Shown here: piece by piece, positions 1-12,131 of the stretch
Position numbering within the stretch: position 1 is the stretch's first letter
How the letters are laid out: every line of letters begins with the position of its first letter
NCBI RefSeq assembly: GCF_008831285.2
Contig: NC_045143.1
Span: 7,325,503-7,389,502, forward strand
Direction: 5' to 3'
DNA from: Nymphaea colorata
Lineage: Eukaryota > Streptophyta > Magnoliopsida > Nymphaeales > Nymphaeaceae
DNA length: 64,000 nucleotides
Notes under the pieces: model-generated
Database searches by the model: none
Seen by the model: only the letters and a program-made list of their open reading frames with translations
Told to the model about the DNA's origin: nothing
Position numbers and translations under genes: made by a program

Positions 1-85
1 CATTCCATATCATCCAAATACCACCAAAAACTTGGTTTTGGAAGCAAAACCAGTTTTGGAGGGATCATCCAAACAGCCCCTTACT
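1..85. repeat. MITE-like end, dispersed family member
   Basis: The words ccagttttggaggg and atcatccaaacag recur near 27940-27990 in a similar order (ccagttttgaagg, atcatccaaacg). This suggests two members of one short dispersed element. No full terminal inverted repeat is visible because the window starts inside it. It lies in or beyond intron 3 of the minus-strand esterase gene that follows. Confidence 0.35.
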
Positions 86-443
86 CTTTCGAGAGACTTT
101 AGCCTTTTTAACTCAATCAATTCTACTAAGATTTATTTGCTGATTTCAGCTCGTAATTCTCTGAACATGTTCTCATTGTCGGATTCTTTAAGTAATGAAC
201 GCAGGGAGCATTCCTCATTCCTCCCGGCCGATTTGTATCGGAATCAATTCTACTAAGATTAATGATAACGCCAAGTTAATGAAATCTGAAAGGTGTTTTA
301 GATCAACAGGTGAAAATAAAAAAGGTTAAACGTATTTGCTAACGACATAAAAAAGGGAGGTGCGCAAAGTTATTGTCTGAAATTCACAAGTTTTTTTTTT
401 TTCTTCACCAACTTGAGAGAGTAGAAGTAAGAGGGCAACTGAC

Positions 444-2092
444 CGTAAGTAGTTGGATTATCTATCAATTCGTTGATGACGTTATAGAGAGACACAAACA
501 CGAATTGAGAGCCGGGGAACGTTTCTGTAAATGTGTCAATGGAAGCATTCAGTCGACCATTGTACGTTCTTGAAGCAGAATCAAACGTTTCACTGCAACT
601 TCCGTTGGTCATATCGCGCGCAACGGGGGTGCATCCACTTGATTCTGTAGAAAATACAATAAATTTTCGAGCTCCCAAACTGTACATCTTCTGCAAAGAT
701 CGTAAGAAACAGCAGGTCAATCCGTTGGCTGAACCAGAAAAATTGGTTGGAGGGGTACTTGATTAAACAAACTCAAATCTGGTGGAACACTTTTATATAT
801 ATATATATATATATAAGAATAAATATTTAAGATTTTTGTCTTCTTGTGTAAGGCGATTAGACTCGATCAAAAGCTTAAGAAACAAGAAAAGATATATTAT
901 CACACTGTAACACTTATGCTTTAAAGTGGAGATGAAAAATATGTCTAAGCTTTTTTATATAATTAGGTTCTCTAGAGTCAATTTTGTTTTAAATAAAAAC
1001 GATCCACCTAACTAACTTAAAATTCGCAAAAAAACTAAATTAATTTGAATATTATTAAACATGTACTAATATGTACCATAATGCAAATCATGAACATCTA
1101 ATAATGTAGTTACGGATCTAAAACAACCATTTCTCCATGATATCATTTTAGGTGTATTTTTTAGTCTTGTTAATAAAATAACAGCTACTTAAATTTAATC
1201 AAAATATGAAATGTAGAAATTAAAGAAAGATGGGGTTTCGGATAAAGAGATGAAGCCACTGCCAGTCGACATTGACATCACAGGCACCAAAGATTGAGAT
1301 GTTATCTTTACCGTCGTACCTCAAATATTTTAGTTAATTGGGAAATTAGTAGATCCGTAAACTCTGGTATGTCGCACGACTCCCCGGTTTCGAAACACTG
1401 GTCCACGAAGTCATTGCCGCCGGTGTTGAACAAGAACAAGCTTTGGGCCAAGAAAGAAGAGAGGTTGCCTCCAAGTTGGGACTCCAAGTCCGGCAGAGTC
1501 TTGTTCTGGAAGAACAGAACTTGATAATGCAATGGCGTCACTATCTCCTGCAGTTCAAGTTAAAAATGAATAATTAGCATCTCACTACATACGCCATGAA
1601 CTATACAAAGATTTAGCTAAGTGAAATCAGAAGGTGTTATATTACCAAGTTAATAGAATTTATATGGCAAGATCAATAATGCCCACAAATGGAAAAAACT
1701 TGGAAACCAATACTTACCCCAGCGGTGCTGTTGTCGAGGATTCCCGTCCCAGCGGAGCCGAAATTAACTCCATCGAGTATTCTTTCCCCGGTACTGTTGG
1801 GATCCCTTGAGCATGCAATCAGATGCTCAAAACCCAGACTCTCGGCAACGCAATCGGCCAAGTTCCGGGCATTAGAGAACCTGCCGGTGACGGCAAAGAA
1901 GTCCATGTTATACGGCAGGTAATCGGCGACAGCAGTAGAATTGGGCAGATAGTCATTGTTGCCGCAGTCAACTATAGAGTCCCCAAAAATGAACAGTGCT
2001 GGGGCTTGGCTTTCTGCGCGTGACAGGAAACAGTAGGAAGAGCAAGAAAGAAGGAAGAGGAGGATGACAATGGCCGAAGCAGAGGATGCCAT
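444..2092 (-). CDS. GDSL esterase/lipase, gene A (partial, last exon outside window)
   Basis: A secreted SGNH/GDSL-family hydrolase that would cleave ester or acyl bonds; the physiological substrate cannot be read from sequence. Three exons are visible: 2092-1718, 1547-1320 and 690-444, all with GT-AG junctions (donors gtaagta, gtacga, gtcagt). Exon 1 gives a hydrophobic signal peptide (about residues 1-26) and block I with FGDS (Ser39). Exon 2 carries the block III GGND motif (Asn170). Exon 3 starts KMYSLGARKF and is 247 nt, as in the sister genes. The fourth exon with the Asp-x-x-His pair is not in positions 1-443, so it lies off the left edge. The ATG at 2092 is preferred over the upstream frame extension to 2143 because it opens directly into the signal peptide. 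This copy is the most divergent: NSTAVADYLPYNMDFF replaces the family's PYG-DFPTGPTGRF region, and FSTESSGCTP replaces FG-QPLGCNP. Confidence 0.85.
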
Positions 2093-2179
2093 CTTGTGCT
2101 GTACCGGAAGAATGCGATCCTTTGACGTTACACAGTCATCCACTTGAAGAGCATGAGAGCATACGCTAAAACTTCCAGC

Positions 2180-2187
2180 ATATATAA
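2180..2187 (-). promoter_or_regulatory. putative TATA box of gene A
   Basis: A TATATA core on the minus strand (cttatatatg) lies about 90 bp upstream of the gene A start codon, leaving a 5' leader of roughly 60 nt. Position and sequence fit a plant TATA box; no transcript evidence is available. Confidence 0.4.
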
Positions 2188-2343
2188 GAGCTTATTGAAA
2201 GGCTGGATTAATTTTCATTATCTCCTTTCCCTTTGGGATTTGTTTAATGCTGGTGAGAATGAGGAAAAGTGGCGAAATAAGGTGAGATATTTTATCTTAT
2301 TTAGTATATATGAGCGGTTTCTTTCTTCCTGCTACAAATTTCT

Positions 2344-2700
2344 GACCGCGCACTGGAAATTTGCCGGCCGCTGGGATAGCTAGCTGACTGGGTGTTGGGC
2401 AGCTTCACGGCCAGGCATGCCGGTATGGTAGCTCGCAGCTGCCGGTCAAACCACCGAGACTGTTTCCTCCAATTGCCTGGTCTGTTAATGGAGGTTGCAG
2501 CCGACGTTCTTCTGCTGCCAGAGCGACCGTCCAGACCCACAGGTAGGCCATCTGTCTTGTCTTCTCAACTTCCTTCTCTACTGGTCCTGGGTTCGACGAA
2601 AGGCCACCAGCCAAGGTAGGTGCGCCGCTACCTGGGTTGAAATCGTCGGCCGGATCTGGAAAAACAGATCAACGGCGGGGCCGGAAAATATGTGGTCAAG
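2344..2700. other. GC-rich island of unknown origin
   Basis: About 350 bp of clearly GC-rich DNA (gccggccgctggg, gccggtcaaaccaccg, gtcggccggatctgg) sit in AT-rich flanks, followed by a long (AT)n tract. Open frames exist on both strands but none resembles a known protein and none has convincing splice sites. It could be a captured gene fragment or an old transposon end. I cannot assign it. Confidence 0.4.
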
Positions 2701-2737
2701 AGGCATTAATTTGTTCATGTTCTAAAATTTAATGGGC

Positions 2738-2739
<2 letters not shown>

Positions 2740-2794
<55 letters not shown>
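2740..2794. repeat. (AT)n microsatellite, about 27 units
   Basis: An uninterrupted TA dinucleotide run marks the right edge of the GC-rich island. Similar shorter runs occur at 794-815, 3892-3924 and 4951-4978. Confidence 0.95.
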
Positions 2795-2796
<2 letters not shown>

Positions 2797-3190
2797 AAAG
2801 CAGAGCCCTACTCTGCAAATGGTTTGATACTACAGTAAACAATTCCGTTGACCTGTGGCTTGGTCGGGGCGTTCACCTTTATCGATGGGTTGGATTTTCA
2901 GTTACGGGTTCTGGTTCAGCGTTCCGTTTTGTAATCGAATCTGGATCCGAGTTTGGTATCCAACTGAGCTTATGTACGTCTGTTTTCTTTCATCAATGAC
3001 GAAAATACCTTTAATCAGTAGAAAAAGGAATTTTTTTATAAGAGAAAAAATTCGAGAAAATGAAAAATTAAAAAAGAATAATTTTAAAATACGCACACTT
3101 TCTACCCCTTTCTTATTTATGTACATATTACATTTGCGCCGCTTGCATATGTGTATTGCATGCACCAATCCATGCACACAACTCACCTTC

Positions 3191-3360
3191 TCATAAAAAC
3201 CTGACATATTTTACATTTAAATGCAGAATCTTATGTTTGCAGACTGAAAGGTGACTGCAACTCACTCAGTCACTCTCTCGTAAAAGCTTCATAAAGTCTG
3301 ACATATTCTCTTATAAAAGCCTAACATATTTACATCTAAATGGAGGTTCTTATGCCTGCC
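3191..3360. repeat. imperfect direct repeat, two copies about 120 bp apart
   Basis: The segment at 3191-3240 (cataaaaacctgacatatt ... atcttatgtttgc) is repeated with few changes at 3311-3360 (tataaaagcctaacatatt ... gttcttatgcctgc). It looks like a local tandem duplication with a divergent middle. Confidence 0.6.
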
Positions 3361-3524
3361 GAAACATTGTTCTGTCGGAAAAACGAGATCCAAATTCGAA
3401 TCCAACTACATATAACATCGGAACCATTAGTGAGAGATACAGAGTGAGGGATGAGCTACCCGATCTCCAGAACGGCGATACTTCCGGTGGTGACCCGACC
3501 AACGGGCGGTGGAGTCGCCACCGC

Positions 3525-3606
3525 CACCACGACGACAACGACGACCACGACGACCACCACCACCACCACGAACACAACGGTGACACCCTAAACCCTAAAC
3601 CCTAAA
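3525..3606. repeat. (CAC/ACG)n low-complexity tract ending in three telomere-type repeats
   Basis: A trinucleotide-rich stretch of CAC, ACG and GAC words is followed by three head-to-tail CCCTAAA units at 3586-3606. The unit matches the common plant telomere repeat. Three copies are too few for a former telomere. Short arrays like this occur as telo-box motifs or as traces of end repair. Confidence 0.8.
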
Positions 3607-3888
3607 CACACTTTGTAAAATTTAAATTTTCATAACTTCAAAGGCAAAGGCAGCCATGGCTCCTGTTGGCGTGCCCTGGCTCCGCCCCCGCCCCCGCCCA
3701 CTCATGTTTTGGAAAGATGTCCCAACCATTAGAATGGCTTAATCTTTAAGTACTTTGAGTGAGAAAATAGAGGATGAATAACTCGCTCCCCAGTGTTGGC
3801 CCTAGGACTCCCATTTTTAAAAGCAAAGGCCGAGGCAAAGGGGGTGGCAGGGGCCTTGGCGTGCCGCCCACCTAGATTTTTAACACTT

Positions 3889-3926
<38 letters not shown>

Positions 3927-4943
3927 TAATTTTTCAAAATGTTAGTTCAACATATATAAAAAAAATGAAAATTTCTATTTCAACCTACAAAAAATTTCTG
4001 CCTTCACCCATGTTTAGAAGAATATGCATCATTTGGCACCCCTCCTCACCTTTCTACTCAATCTTGACTATGTTCTTTCCCTTGTGCAAGGGCGGAGGGG
4101 GGCACTACATGACTCCATCCCAACTAATTGAAAAAAAAAATACATTGAAAATTTTTAGTTGTGCAATGTATTTTTTTTATTCAGGTTAAGTTTGGTCAAC
4201 GCCTTGAGTACTTTGAACAAAGGTTTAAAAAGTTTAAGTTCCTTTGTTCTTCAACTGAGTGTGCCATATTCTCAATATGCACCCTATAGTCAATGTGCTC
4301 CTTATAGTTAGGGTTAGTCTTAGATAGAAGCGAGTAGACATGAGAAAGCAAATATTCTCAAAAGTAAGTCATAAAACCCCAAATCAAGCTTACATAATAT
4401 TTTGTTTCCGTCATTGATCTCCTTCAAACTGCAGTCAAGAATGAACCTATATAGTCAAAAGCATGATATTCTTGTCAAGAAAAGAACGTATTTGTCAGGC
4501 GGTATGCTCGGTCATTTAACATTCGTATCATTGGGCATTAAGTTTCTTGGAAACTATGAAATTCATTGAACTCGAACTCGTGACTATAGAAACAAAACCA
4601 CTTAGCAACTTGAATGAGGGCGGCTTTCCGGAAGAAGATTTTTTAATAATCTCCAATCAGAAGAGGTACTGGAGAAGGCGTCTCCTGCAAAGGGAGTCAT
4701 TACTTCTTTCTCTTCTTTAGTCATCAGAGAGGCCTTCTGTTCATGTTGCTTCTTAGTTTCTGTCTTACCAACTTACCAACTAACCTGTAATCTGAGAAGA
4801 TTTGGATTTTTTTCATTATTTGTACATGCTTTTTCATGTTAATGGAAGGAGGAGGACTAACCTCCACCACAGTGTTTTTTTGGCGGAAATGGATCCAGTC
4901 ATTAAAGCAGCAAGGAATCAGACAGACCAAAATTTTTTGATCT

Positions 4944-4978
<35 letters not shown>

Positions 4979-6105
4979 CATTGTCATCATCATCATGAAA
5001 AATAGGTCAGTATGAGGATACCTCAATTGGTAGGTAAATGGTTGTCATAATCGGTCGGGGGTATCGGGGCCTGAACTTGAAAAACTGGCCCGGGTAGGTT
5101 CAACGGCTCGGTTTGGCTTGTTTATTTTTTTCTTATTTTTATTTAATAATAAATTATATTTTATTATTAAAAATATATTTTATATTAAAATTTTTTAATT
5201 TTGTATTTAAAAAATATGTTTTTTATTTTAATCGAACTTGACTCGGGCTCAGATATATATCGGGCCAAGGCCCGTGCTTGAGTTTGAGCGTTGGGCCGGC
5301 TGATGCCTAAATCTTTTAATGGCAACTCACATTTCACATGCTTATCTACCACAATCCCAAGGTCATTACGGTCAAGCCAAAAAAATGTGTTCACCTAAAA
5401 CTGGTAGGTGAACTGTTGGCAAGTCACATTTACCAGCCCACCTATTCGTGTCAAACTCTATCAACTTCAACAGACTTTCAGGTTTTAGTATAATCTTCTA
5501 CCGACTTTCTCATGTCATCTAATAATATTTTGTATCATCCCTTTGTCTTTTGGCCAGGAGAGGCCCAAGCTGTAACTGTGCATTCCATGAATATGGTTTA
5601 TGAATGGTTAAAACTTTTGGAGCAGATTCTGGTACCAAACTATTAAAATTATAGTTTCAAAATTTTAATAGGGATCAAAATACAAATTTTTACATTTTTA
5701 TGTACATTAAACTAAATTTTTCAAATTTATAAGTAAGAGGACATCATTCCCAACAGTCATCTGATCTCCCAATTTGCTAGTTTAGTAAATGCAGGTTACA
5801 CTACAAATTAAATAAAACAAATTTGATTTGGCTACATCACAAAATAACCAATAGTTTTCCTCCAATTCAAGTCAGTTCCTTCCAAAGTCACATGGGTAGC
5901 TGATATGGGCACAATAATTAAAAAAAAAAAGTGGATAGAAAAGTACATTAGAGAATATATAAGCTAAGCAAAAGTTGAGTGGAGAAATTGACTAATTTGC
6001 CCACTGCAAAGCGAACGCGACGCATTCTACCACAAAGGCAGAGAATTAATTATTTTTTTTTAAAAAAAGAAAGCTGTTTGTTTTTCTTCTCATGCTGTTT
6101 GGTGC
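3607..6105. other. intergenic DNA, no gene recognised
   Basis: AT-rich sequence with (AT)n runs at 3892-3924 and 4951-4978 and fragments of dispersed repeats. The words caagggcggagggg (about 4087) and ggccgaggcaaaggggg (about 3828) belong to a 'ggggcggagcc' type of repeat seen again at 6106. The stretches 5040-5110 and 5230-5300 contain cgggccaaggcccgtg-like words also present at 8220-8380. Open frames are short and unconvincing. Confidence 0.5.
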
Positions 6106-6293
6106 GCAGGGGCAGAACCAAGGGAGGGCCCGCAGGAGCCCTAACCCTCTCAAAAAAAAAAATTACATGCAAATTTTAAAAAATTTCACTTGCGCTATAT
6201 AAAAATCTTGAAAAATAATATTTCAGCCTTTGTCAAAATTCAAAAACTTTAATTCAGCTCCCTTCATAAAAAATTTATAGCTTCGCCCTTATG
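6106..6293. mobile_element. MITE-like element with degenerate inverted ends
   Basis: The left end reads caggggcagaaccaag. The right end reads tatagcttcgccctta, whose complement taagggcgaagctata is similar, so the segment looks like a short non-autonomous DNA element of about 190 bp. There is no coding capacity. The flanking duplication is unclear, so the class (hAT-like is my guess) is inferred only from the end sequence. Confidence 0.35.
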
Positions 6294-6418
6294 AAACCAC
6301 AAAACAGTGGCTACCATAAAATATTTGGCTGGTGCACTTGTGATTATGAACATTTAGTACTTTTGACTGTACCTGACATTTTGTAGACTTTTAAACAACT
6401 TTAACTTTTTTTTATTTT

Positions 6419-6567
6419 AGGGCTTGTTTGGCAACAGTAACACGAATATGTTACTTTTTCTTTGAGCCACCCTCAAAATTAGGTGGAATCACATCCATAA
6501 ATTTGTCTCAATTTTAGAGGTGGTTCATGAAATAGTAACAACTTATTACTATTGCCAAACAAGCCCT
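6419..6567. mobile_element. MITE, 149 bp, good terminal inverted repeats
   Basis: The left terminus agggcttgtttggcaacag is matched by the inverted right terminus attgccaaacaagccct, with one mismatch (c/t) across about 18 bp. The inside is short and non-coding. No certain target duplication is visible in the flanks. The ends resemble those of plant hAT-type MITEs. Confidence 0.7.
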
Positions 6568-6732
6568 TCATGACGGCAGACTCAGTTGCTTACTTGATAA
6601 GATGGACTTACGCCATTTGAGTACCCGTATGTGGGGGTTCGATTAGACAAGCTAAGCTGGGGTGATTGAAGTATTGACTGGAATTATTATCTTAAAGATT
6701 TACTTCGCACAATTCTTTACCCTTTTCGCATT

Positions 6733-7413
6733 CTACACACTTATGCTCTGCATGAACTGACAATATTCCTTGAGATTTCTCGTTCCCATCAATGATCCTT
6801 TTATTGCTCTAGTTTGTGGTGGCCTATCTGGTATTATCAGTGTTTCTAGCCACCTTAAAATCTCCTCTTTACTTCCTTCCTTTGTTTTTAGTGACAATGA
6901 ATAGATAATTTGTCCATTTCTTGCTTCGTACATCCATACATTGGGTTCTTGGTACTGGTGCAGCAATTCTTCAAAAATCACTTGTAAATCTCTGGGCCTT
7001 CTCCTGATAAAAAAGTCCTTCATTTCTGGCAACAGTATCTCTTCCTGTGGCTGATAATCTGGTTGCACAAGCTCTTTTGTTAGTCCTATCTTGACGACAT
7101 ATATGGCAGAAAGTATCATGTTCTCAAATGTTTGGGCAGCATATATTCTTAGAAAGATAAGAGGTGTTTTTGTCACTTCTGGGTACCGCTTTACTGTTTT
7201 GCATTATTCTGGGATTTCTTCTAATTTTTTAGCATTGTTAGTGTAAACAGTGTCAAATAATCCATAACTGTGCACCATCTTTACTAGGTTTGGGTGTATG
7301 TTTGGATAGACTATCATTTTATGTATCCGTAGGTATGGTATGATAATATAGTCTTTTCTTGGGGCTCGTTTGTTTGTTGAGTGGAACAACGCCCATTCTA
7401 AACTCTGTGTCCA
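6733..7413 (-). pseudogene. unrecognised broken reading frame, one in-frame stop
   Basis: On the minus strand a frame open from 7413 runs to a single TAA at 7206-7204 and then stays open in the same frame to a stop at 6733. That makes about 226 codons with one interruption, in DNA where random frames close quickly. The translated part is rich in charged and aromatic residues (segments PNIHPNLVKMVHSYGLFDT, FFIRRRPRDLQVIFEELLHQ) and looks protein-like. I do not recognise the family. No ATG opens the frame, no intron signals are convincing and no other domain flanks it. A fragment of a transposon or integrated viral gene is possible, and so is an exon remnant of a host gene. Confidence 0.4.
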
Positions 7414-9329
7414 CTAGCTTAAGTTTTGCTAAGCTTGAACTCGTTAAGATTGAGCTAATTAAGCTGAATGTAAACAATTATATATTTATTTACAAATGCA
7501 CATTTAGAAGACTTAAATTTAGATTTAAACAAAAAGAACCTACTATGAACCATCTTTACAAGAATCTCGCTATGGAAAAGATCCACTCTGGCGTTCTTCG
7601 TTGAACTAAGGAACTTATGTCTAACGAAACTGAGATTCCCATTTACTTCCTTATACTAGCAAAAGGTTTGATATTGGATCAGAGAAGGAACAGATCTGAT
7701 CTTTAATCTAAGATTTCTCTAAGCTCGATCTAGATCAGAGGTAACCAAAGTCCCCTAGTGGATCATGTATCATGAGGAAATGTAAACTATATATTTAGTG
7801 GTTATGCATGCAAGTTGTGAACAATTTTGGGTCGTTGATTAGGGAATGATGGAGACTTTCATTAACATAAGAAAAGTATAGAAGAGGTCCCCCGCCACTA
7901 TTAGTATGAGAATTTAATAACATGCAACAAGTACATACTTTTAGTAGATTTTTTTTTTCAAGAAATTAAATGCTTGCCAAGAATGATATTCAAATAACAT
8001 TGATGAGATTGGAGGATGATGCAACATAAGCGTCAATTTCGATGAGTTCTTGTTACCGACATGAAGGAATATTGACGCAAGTGCATAAGCATCAGACTAA
8101 TGTTTTTCCATTATTGCTTTCTAGTCGCTAGTGGACTTGCCCTGGGTTGGAAATAACAAATGCTAAGTGGTTGTAGTTATTATGATTAGCAGGGAACTTA
8201 TCAAGTCAAAAGATATAGGGCTGGACATCGGGCTGGGCTGGGCTGGCATGACCGACCCAATTATCATGAATCTAGTTCAGGCCAGACTGAACTAAAACTG
8301 GGCCCATTACCTGACCCGTTAGTAGCCGGGCACAGCCCATCGGGTACCAGGCCAATACCCACGCTCGGCCTGATATTTATTAATATTTCTTTTTATAAAC
8401 CCACCTTTAAAGGCAGTCATTGTTTAATGGACTCATCCACCCCTTCTCCTCAAAAACTTTTTGCAATACATTTTTAAACTTGTGTTCTTTTTTTTGTATT
8501 TTTTTATTATTGCACTTTAACGCTCTTCCATGTATAGATTAATTGCTTGTGCAGGTTTCAAGGCATAAAAACTTGTACGAAAACTCATTTGAAAAAGTTG
8601 GAGGTGCATACTTTGTCTGCAAAAAGGACTTTTAGTCATTTATCTAAAACTTTTTAAAGAACACATCAAAAAGTAAGGACGGACTTGACTCAAGTTAATA
8701 AAAAAGAATATGAGGTTGTAGTCTAGTTATGTGGGTGCGGTTACGGGTGTAAGGGTATCGATACCCATACGGTGTTTTCGTACATTTTGGTATGGTGACT
8801 ATTAAATATAATTAATTTAAAAAATTTGACAAAAGTATTCATTTTCATTTTGATAAAAAACTTCAAACAATGAAAATGCCAACAAAAAGAGGTCTTGGTT
8901 AATGAGGCTTCTTATGCTAATAATTATGCAAGTAAAAAAAACAAATCAAGTCATTTTTTTTCACTTTTTAGTTATAATACAGTTTTGATCTGATTTTCAC
9001 TCGAAACTAGATTCAAACGTATCGGGTCGTACCGCCATACCGGCGTATCGGTATGGATACTCCTCCACCAAAAGTGGCATACCACTGTGACACAGCAGTC
9101 TAGTTAGGCAGCCAGCCTGGCCCGGCCTAATCCATGGCTTAGCCCGGCCTCATTTAGGGGTGAGTATCAACTAAGTGTCCATCCTTACTTGGTAGTCTAG
9201 TATTTACGGCATTTTGAAATAAATTAACTGGCGTCACAGTCATAGATAACATCTCGGAGTTTTAAATGGCGAGGTTTTTTCGAGTATAATATGGTGAACT
9301 TGAAAAAAATGAGAAAAATACTATAAATT
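7414..9329. other. intergenic DNA, no gene recognised
   Basis: AT-rich, non-coding. It includes gggctgggctgggctgg-type words near 8228-8380 and again near 9110-9150, which recall the 5040-5300 repeats. A ggtatcgatacccatac / cgtatcggtatggatac pair near 8755 and 9047 is partly inverted and may mark the two ends of one small element of about 300 bp. Confidence 0.4.
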
Positions 9330-9640
9330 TTTAAAAATTTAAAAAAATTAAAAATAAGGAAAAATAAAATAAGTAAGAAACTAATAACACAAACAACACA
9401 ATAGATTTGCAACAAATAAAAAATAAAAAATGAAAAAAAAATTGTTTGGCATTAAAAGAACTGAAAAAATAAAAAAACACAAAAAAAACAAACTAAAAGC
9501 GCTTTGAAACTCTTTTTTTCATTTTTAACATTTTCTTTCAAAAAAATGCATCTTTTAAGTTTTAAATTGTCATTTAATTTATTGTGTCTTTTTTGTTTTT
9601 TTTTTTTAAAAACACGTTTTTTGTGACGTGACTGGCACTA
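9330..9640. repeat. A/T-rich dispersed repeat, copy 1
   Basis: It shares ordered words with 31625-31880: aactaataacaca, agatttgca (agattttgcac in copy 2), ctgtttgacattaaaa / ttgtttggcattaaaa, aaattgtcatttaattta / aaatggccgtttaattta. The two segments are diverged copies of one element. No coding capacity is seen. Confidence 0.6.
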
Positions 9641-12131
9641 CCTGAATATAACCAGGTACTAAATTAGTACTTGTTACCAAATAAGTTTTCGAGTGTTTCT
9701 TTTCTCTCTTCTGCCTAGGAACTATAATTTTAAGTCAAGTATCGGTGGCGCTGAAGTTTTGTTCTGTAAAAATGGGTCACCACAAGATGAAGTACAACAG
9801 GTTTGGGTGGGAATTTTGGTCTTGTGAGCTTCGGCTTTTAACAGACAGTAGGGCATTTCTCCAGCCGTCGTAGAGATCAGACAGTCAAAAAAACTGGAAA
9901 CATAACCTCAGCCGAATTAACAAACGTAGATGACGATTAAGCTTATCCGTGCATCAAAATTTGCATTTTAATTGAAGATTTCTTACTCAAAAGATGCAGA
10001 ATCTTGGATCAGTTATCCGAAAGTTCGATTGCATAAAAAAAAAAAAAAATTCCCGATAGAAAACTTGATATCCTGTTTTGCTTTTCTTGTTTTTGCACCT
10101 TAGACAAAACAACATGCTGATGGTTTATTATGCAAGGTCATCGAACAGCAGAAAAACATATTCATAAAAATTCGTCCAGGACATCAAACACAGAAATTTG
10201 AATTGTTGGCATTAATTTTTTTGTTGAAATTTGGAAACTCATGGTACTTGTGTCTATAGAGCTACAAAACCACTCAATTTTACATAAACATTGCATTCGT
10301 ATATATAAACACATACTTTATAATACATATCTCAAGAAAATTCATTCTTTTCCAATCAACATGACAAGATCGTGTCCAGTGTTCGGCTGCAGAATCTAAG
10401 AGCCACATTCATAATATTGCATTATATTTCTTGACATACAACATTCATTATCTTTGATGGATGTGAAACATGAGTTGATAGCAGGACAACCGTACTTCAA
10501 CATCTCAAACATAAAATGATTATACTGCAAATAAATTGTTTCTGTCTCTCTTATGTGAAAAACGAGGGAAAAGCCAGAACACCAAGGGGTTGGACCATTT
10601 AAACATGTTGAAAGGGATCCAACCATTTAAATTTGTTCACATGTACATCATGAAAAATATATTCGGAGAAACGCTAATGGAGATGGCCACCGGCCCTTTA
10701 AATGAGAGGGTACTGGGCGAAGGGCAGAGGAAGCTGGGTCGCAGGCAAAAGCAGACAACGGGTGCAGCCAACTTTGAAGAAGCATATTTGAAAGCTATTT
10801 GTTGGTTGGGGTGGGCCACTGCCCACACCAGCCCATCAAAAATTGTATTATGATGTCTCAATATCATTTCTAAATTATATGTAATGCCCACACCAAATTT
10901 GTGTCACCAAAACAAATTTTAATTGGCGTTAAAGGATGTTTAAGTCAGATTTTTTCTTTTCAAAATTTAGCAAACCCGTAACTTTGCATGTACAAAAAAG
11001 GGAATAAATGATGATAAAGGGAAAGCTGTAAACAACAAAGCGACCAGCCCCTTCATACCTACGCCATTAATGATGTTCAATGAGTTTAGCAAACTCGAGT
11101 TCGCTTGATAAACTTGATTTGAATTCAACTCACTTATTAAACGAGTTGAGTTCAAACTTGAGCTCCAGCAGAGTTCAAGTTTTTCTTAAGACACTCAGTG
11201 ACTCAGACGAGTTCGAGCTGGCTCAGCTCAGCTTGAACTCTGGTCGTGAACATCCCTACTTAATATGAATCACTTCGCACTTGTTTAATGTGCTTTAATT
11301 ATCAATACCATTTATAAGAAAATGTAGCAGCAATGGTGGAGCTAGAATATTTTAGCTGAGAAGCACTGGAATCACCAACTTAGGTTTGATGAGGGCATCA
11401 CAACTGGACTGCAACATCAATCTCAATGAAATTTTACAATGACTGGTGTGAGCGAGAATGAGTTGCAGGCATGGGCCGTTTGGTGCACACAACACATATA
11501 TGCCAAAAAAAAAAAGAAAAAAAAGGTAGGAGTAAGAATATTTTGGAAATTATTTTAAAATAGTATCTCTTTTAATATTTGAAATTTTTTCAGTTTTTTT
11601 CTTTTGTTCCTGCAAAAAGTTATCTTTTTTTTATTAACGGCGTTTTCGTCATTAGTCATACTACTGTCTACTACAGCATAGAAAAGAAGAGGTGATAGTA
11701 GCTTTAGTCTCAAACTGTTGGAGGTGGCAATCTCTTTATTTTCATCGTGTCTTTTTCTTATAGTGTTTATTGTGTTGCTTCACAAGAGTTCCATTAATCT
11801 TCTTCTCTTTCAATTAAGCTACAAGAGTTCCAATTAATCTTCTTCTCTTTCAATTAACTATGCACGAGTAATTGATTCTCCAAGTCACCGTGCTGTTTTA
11901 CTAGAGGGAAAGATTCTCATATATAAAGCAAAATATATAAGGAAAGAGGCTACTAGTGGATAACAGTAGCATCTGGGAACAACTACTTGGGAATATAAAA
12001 AATGACAAACAAGGAAGGTGGTTGATCAAATTCCCTACTAGCTACTGCAACACCAATAAAAATGTTGCTTATTACATGAACATGAGCCTTCCTGCCCCCT
12101 TCAAGACTACGCAAAGGAACGACGCTTGGGT
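9641..12131. other. intergenic DNA, no gene recognised
   Basis: No convincing gene. A segment around 10800-10860 (ggggtgggccactgcccacaccagccc) is a repeat end also seen near 36335-36365 and 43500-43545. A segment at 11080-11255 is made of ctcgagttcg / gagttcgagctgg words similar to those at 56620-56740. A segment at 11470-11660 (gccgtttggtgcaca ... gcgttttcgtcatta) resembles 35330-35480. A short tandem duplication (caagagttccaattaatcttc) lies at about 11780-11855. Confidence 0.45.

Noticed and set aside
1-443. Exon 4 of gene A
   Set aside because: No frame with the GF-VV-KACC or YDGAH motifs exists on the minus strand here. The exon must lie outside the window.
3586-3606. Telomere or chromosome-fusion site
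   Set aside because: Only three CCCTAAA units, next to unrelated low-complexity DNA. Too short to argue for an ancestral chromosome end.
6640-6660. tRNA-like T-arm (gggggttcgattag)
   Set aside because: No acceptor stem, D-arm or anticodon arm can be paired around it.
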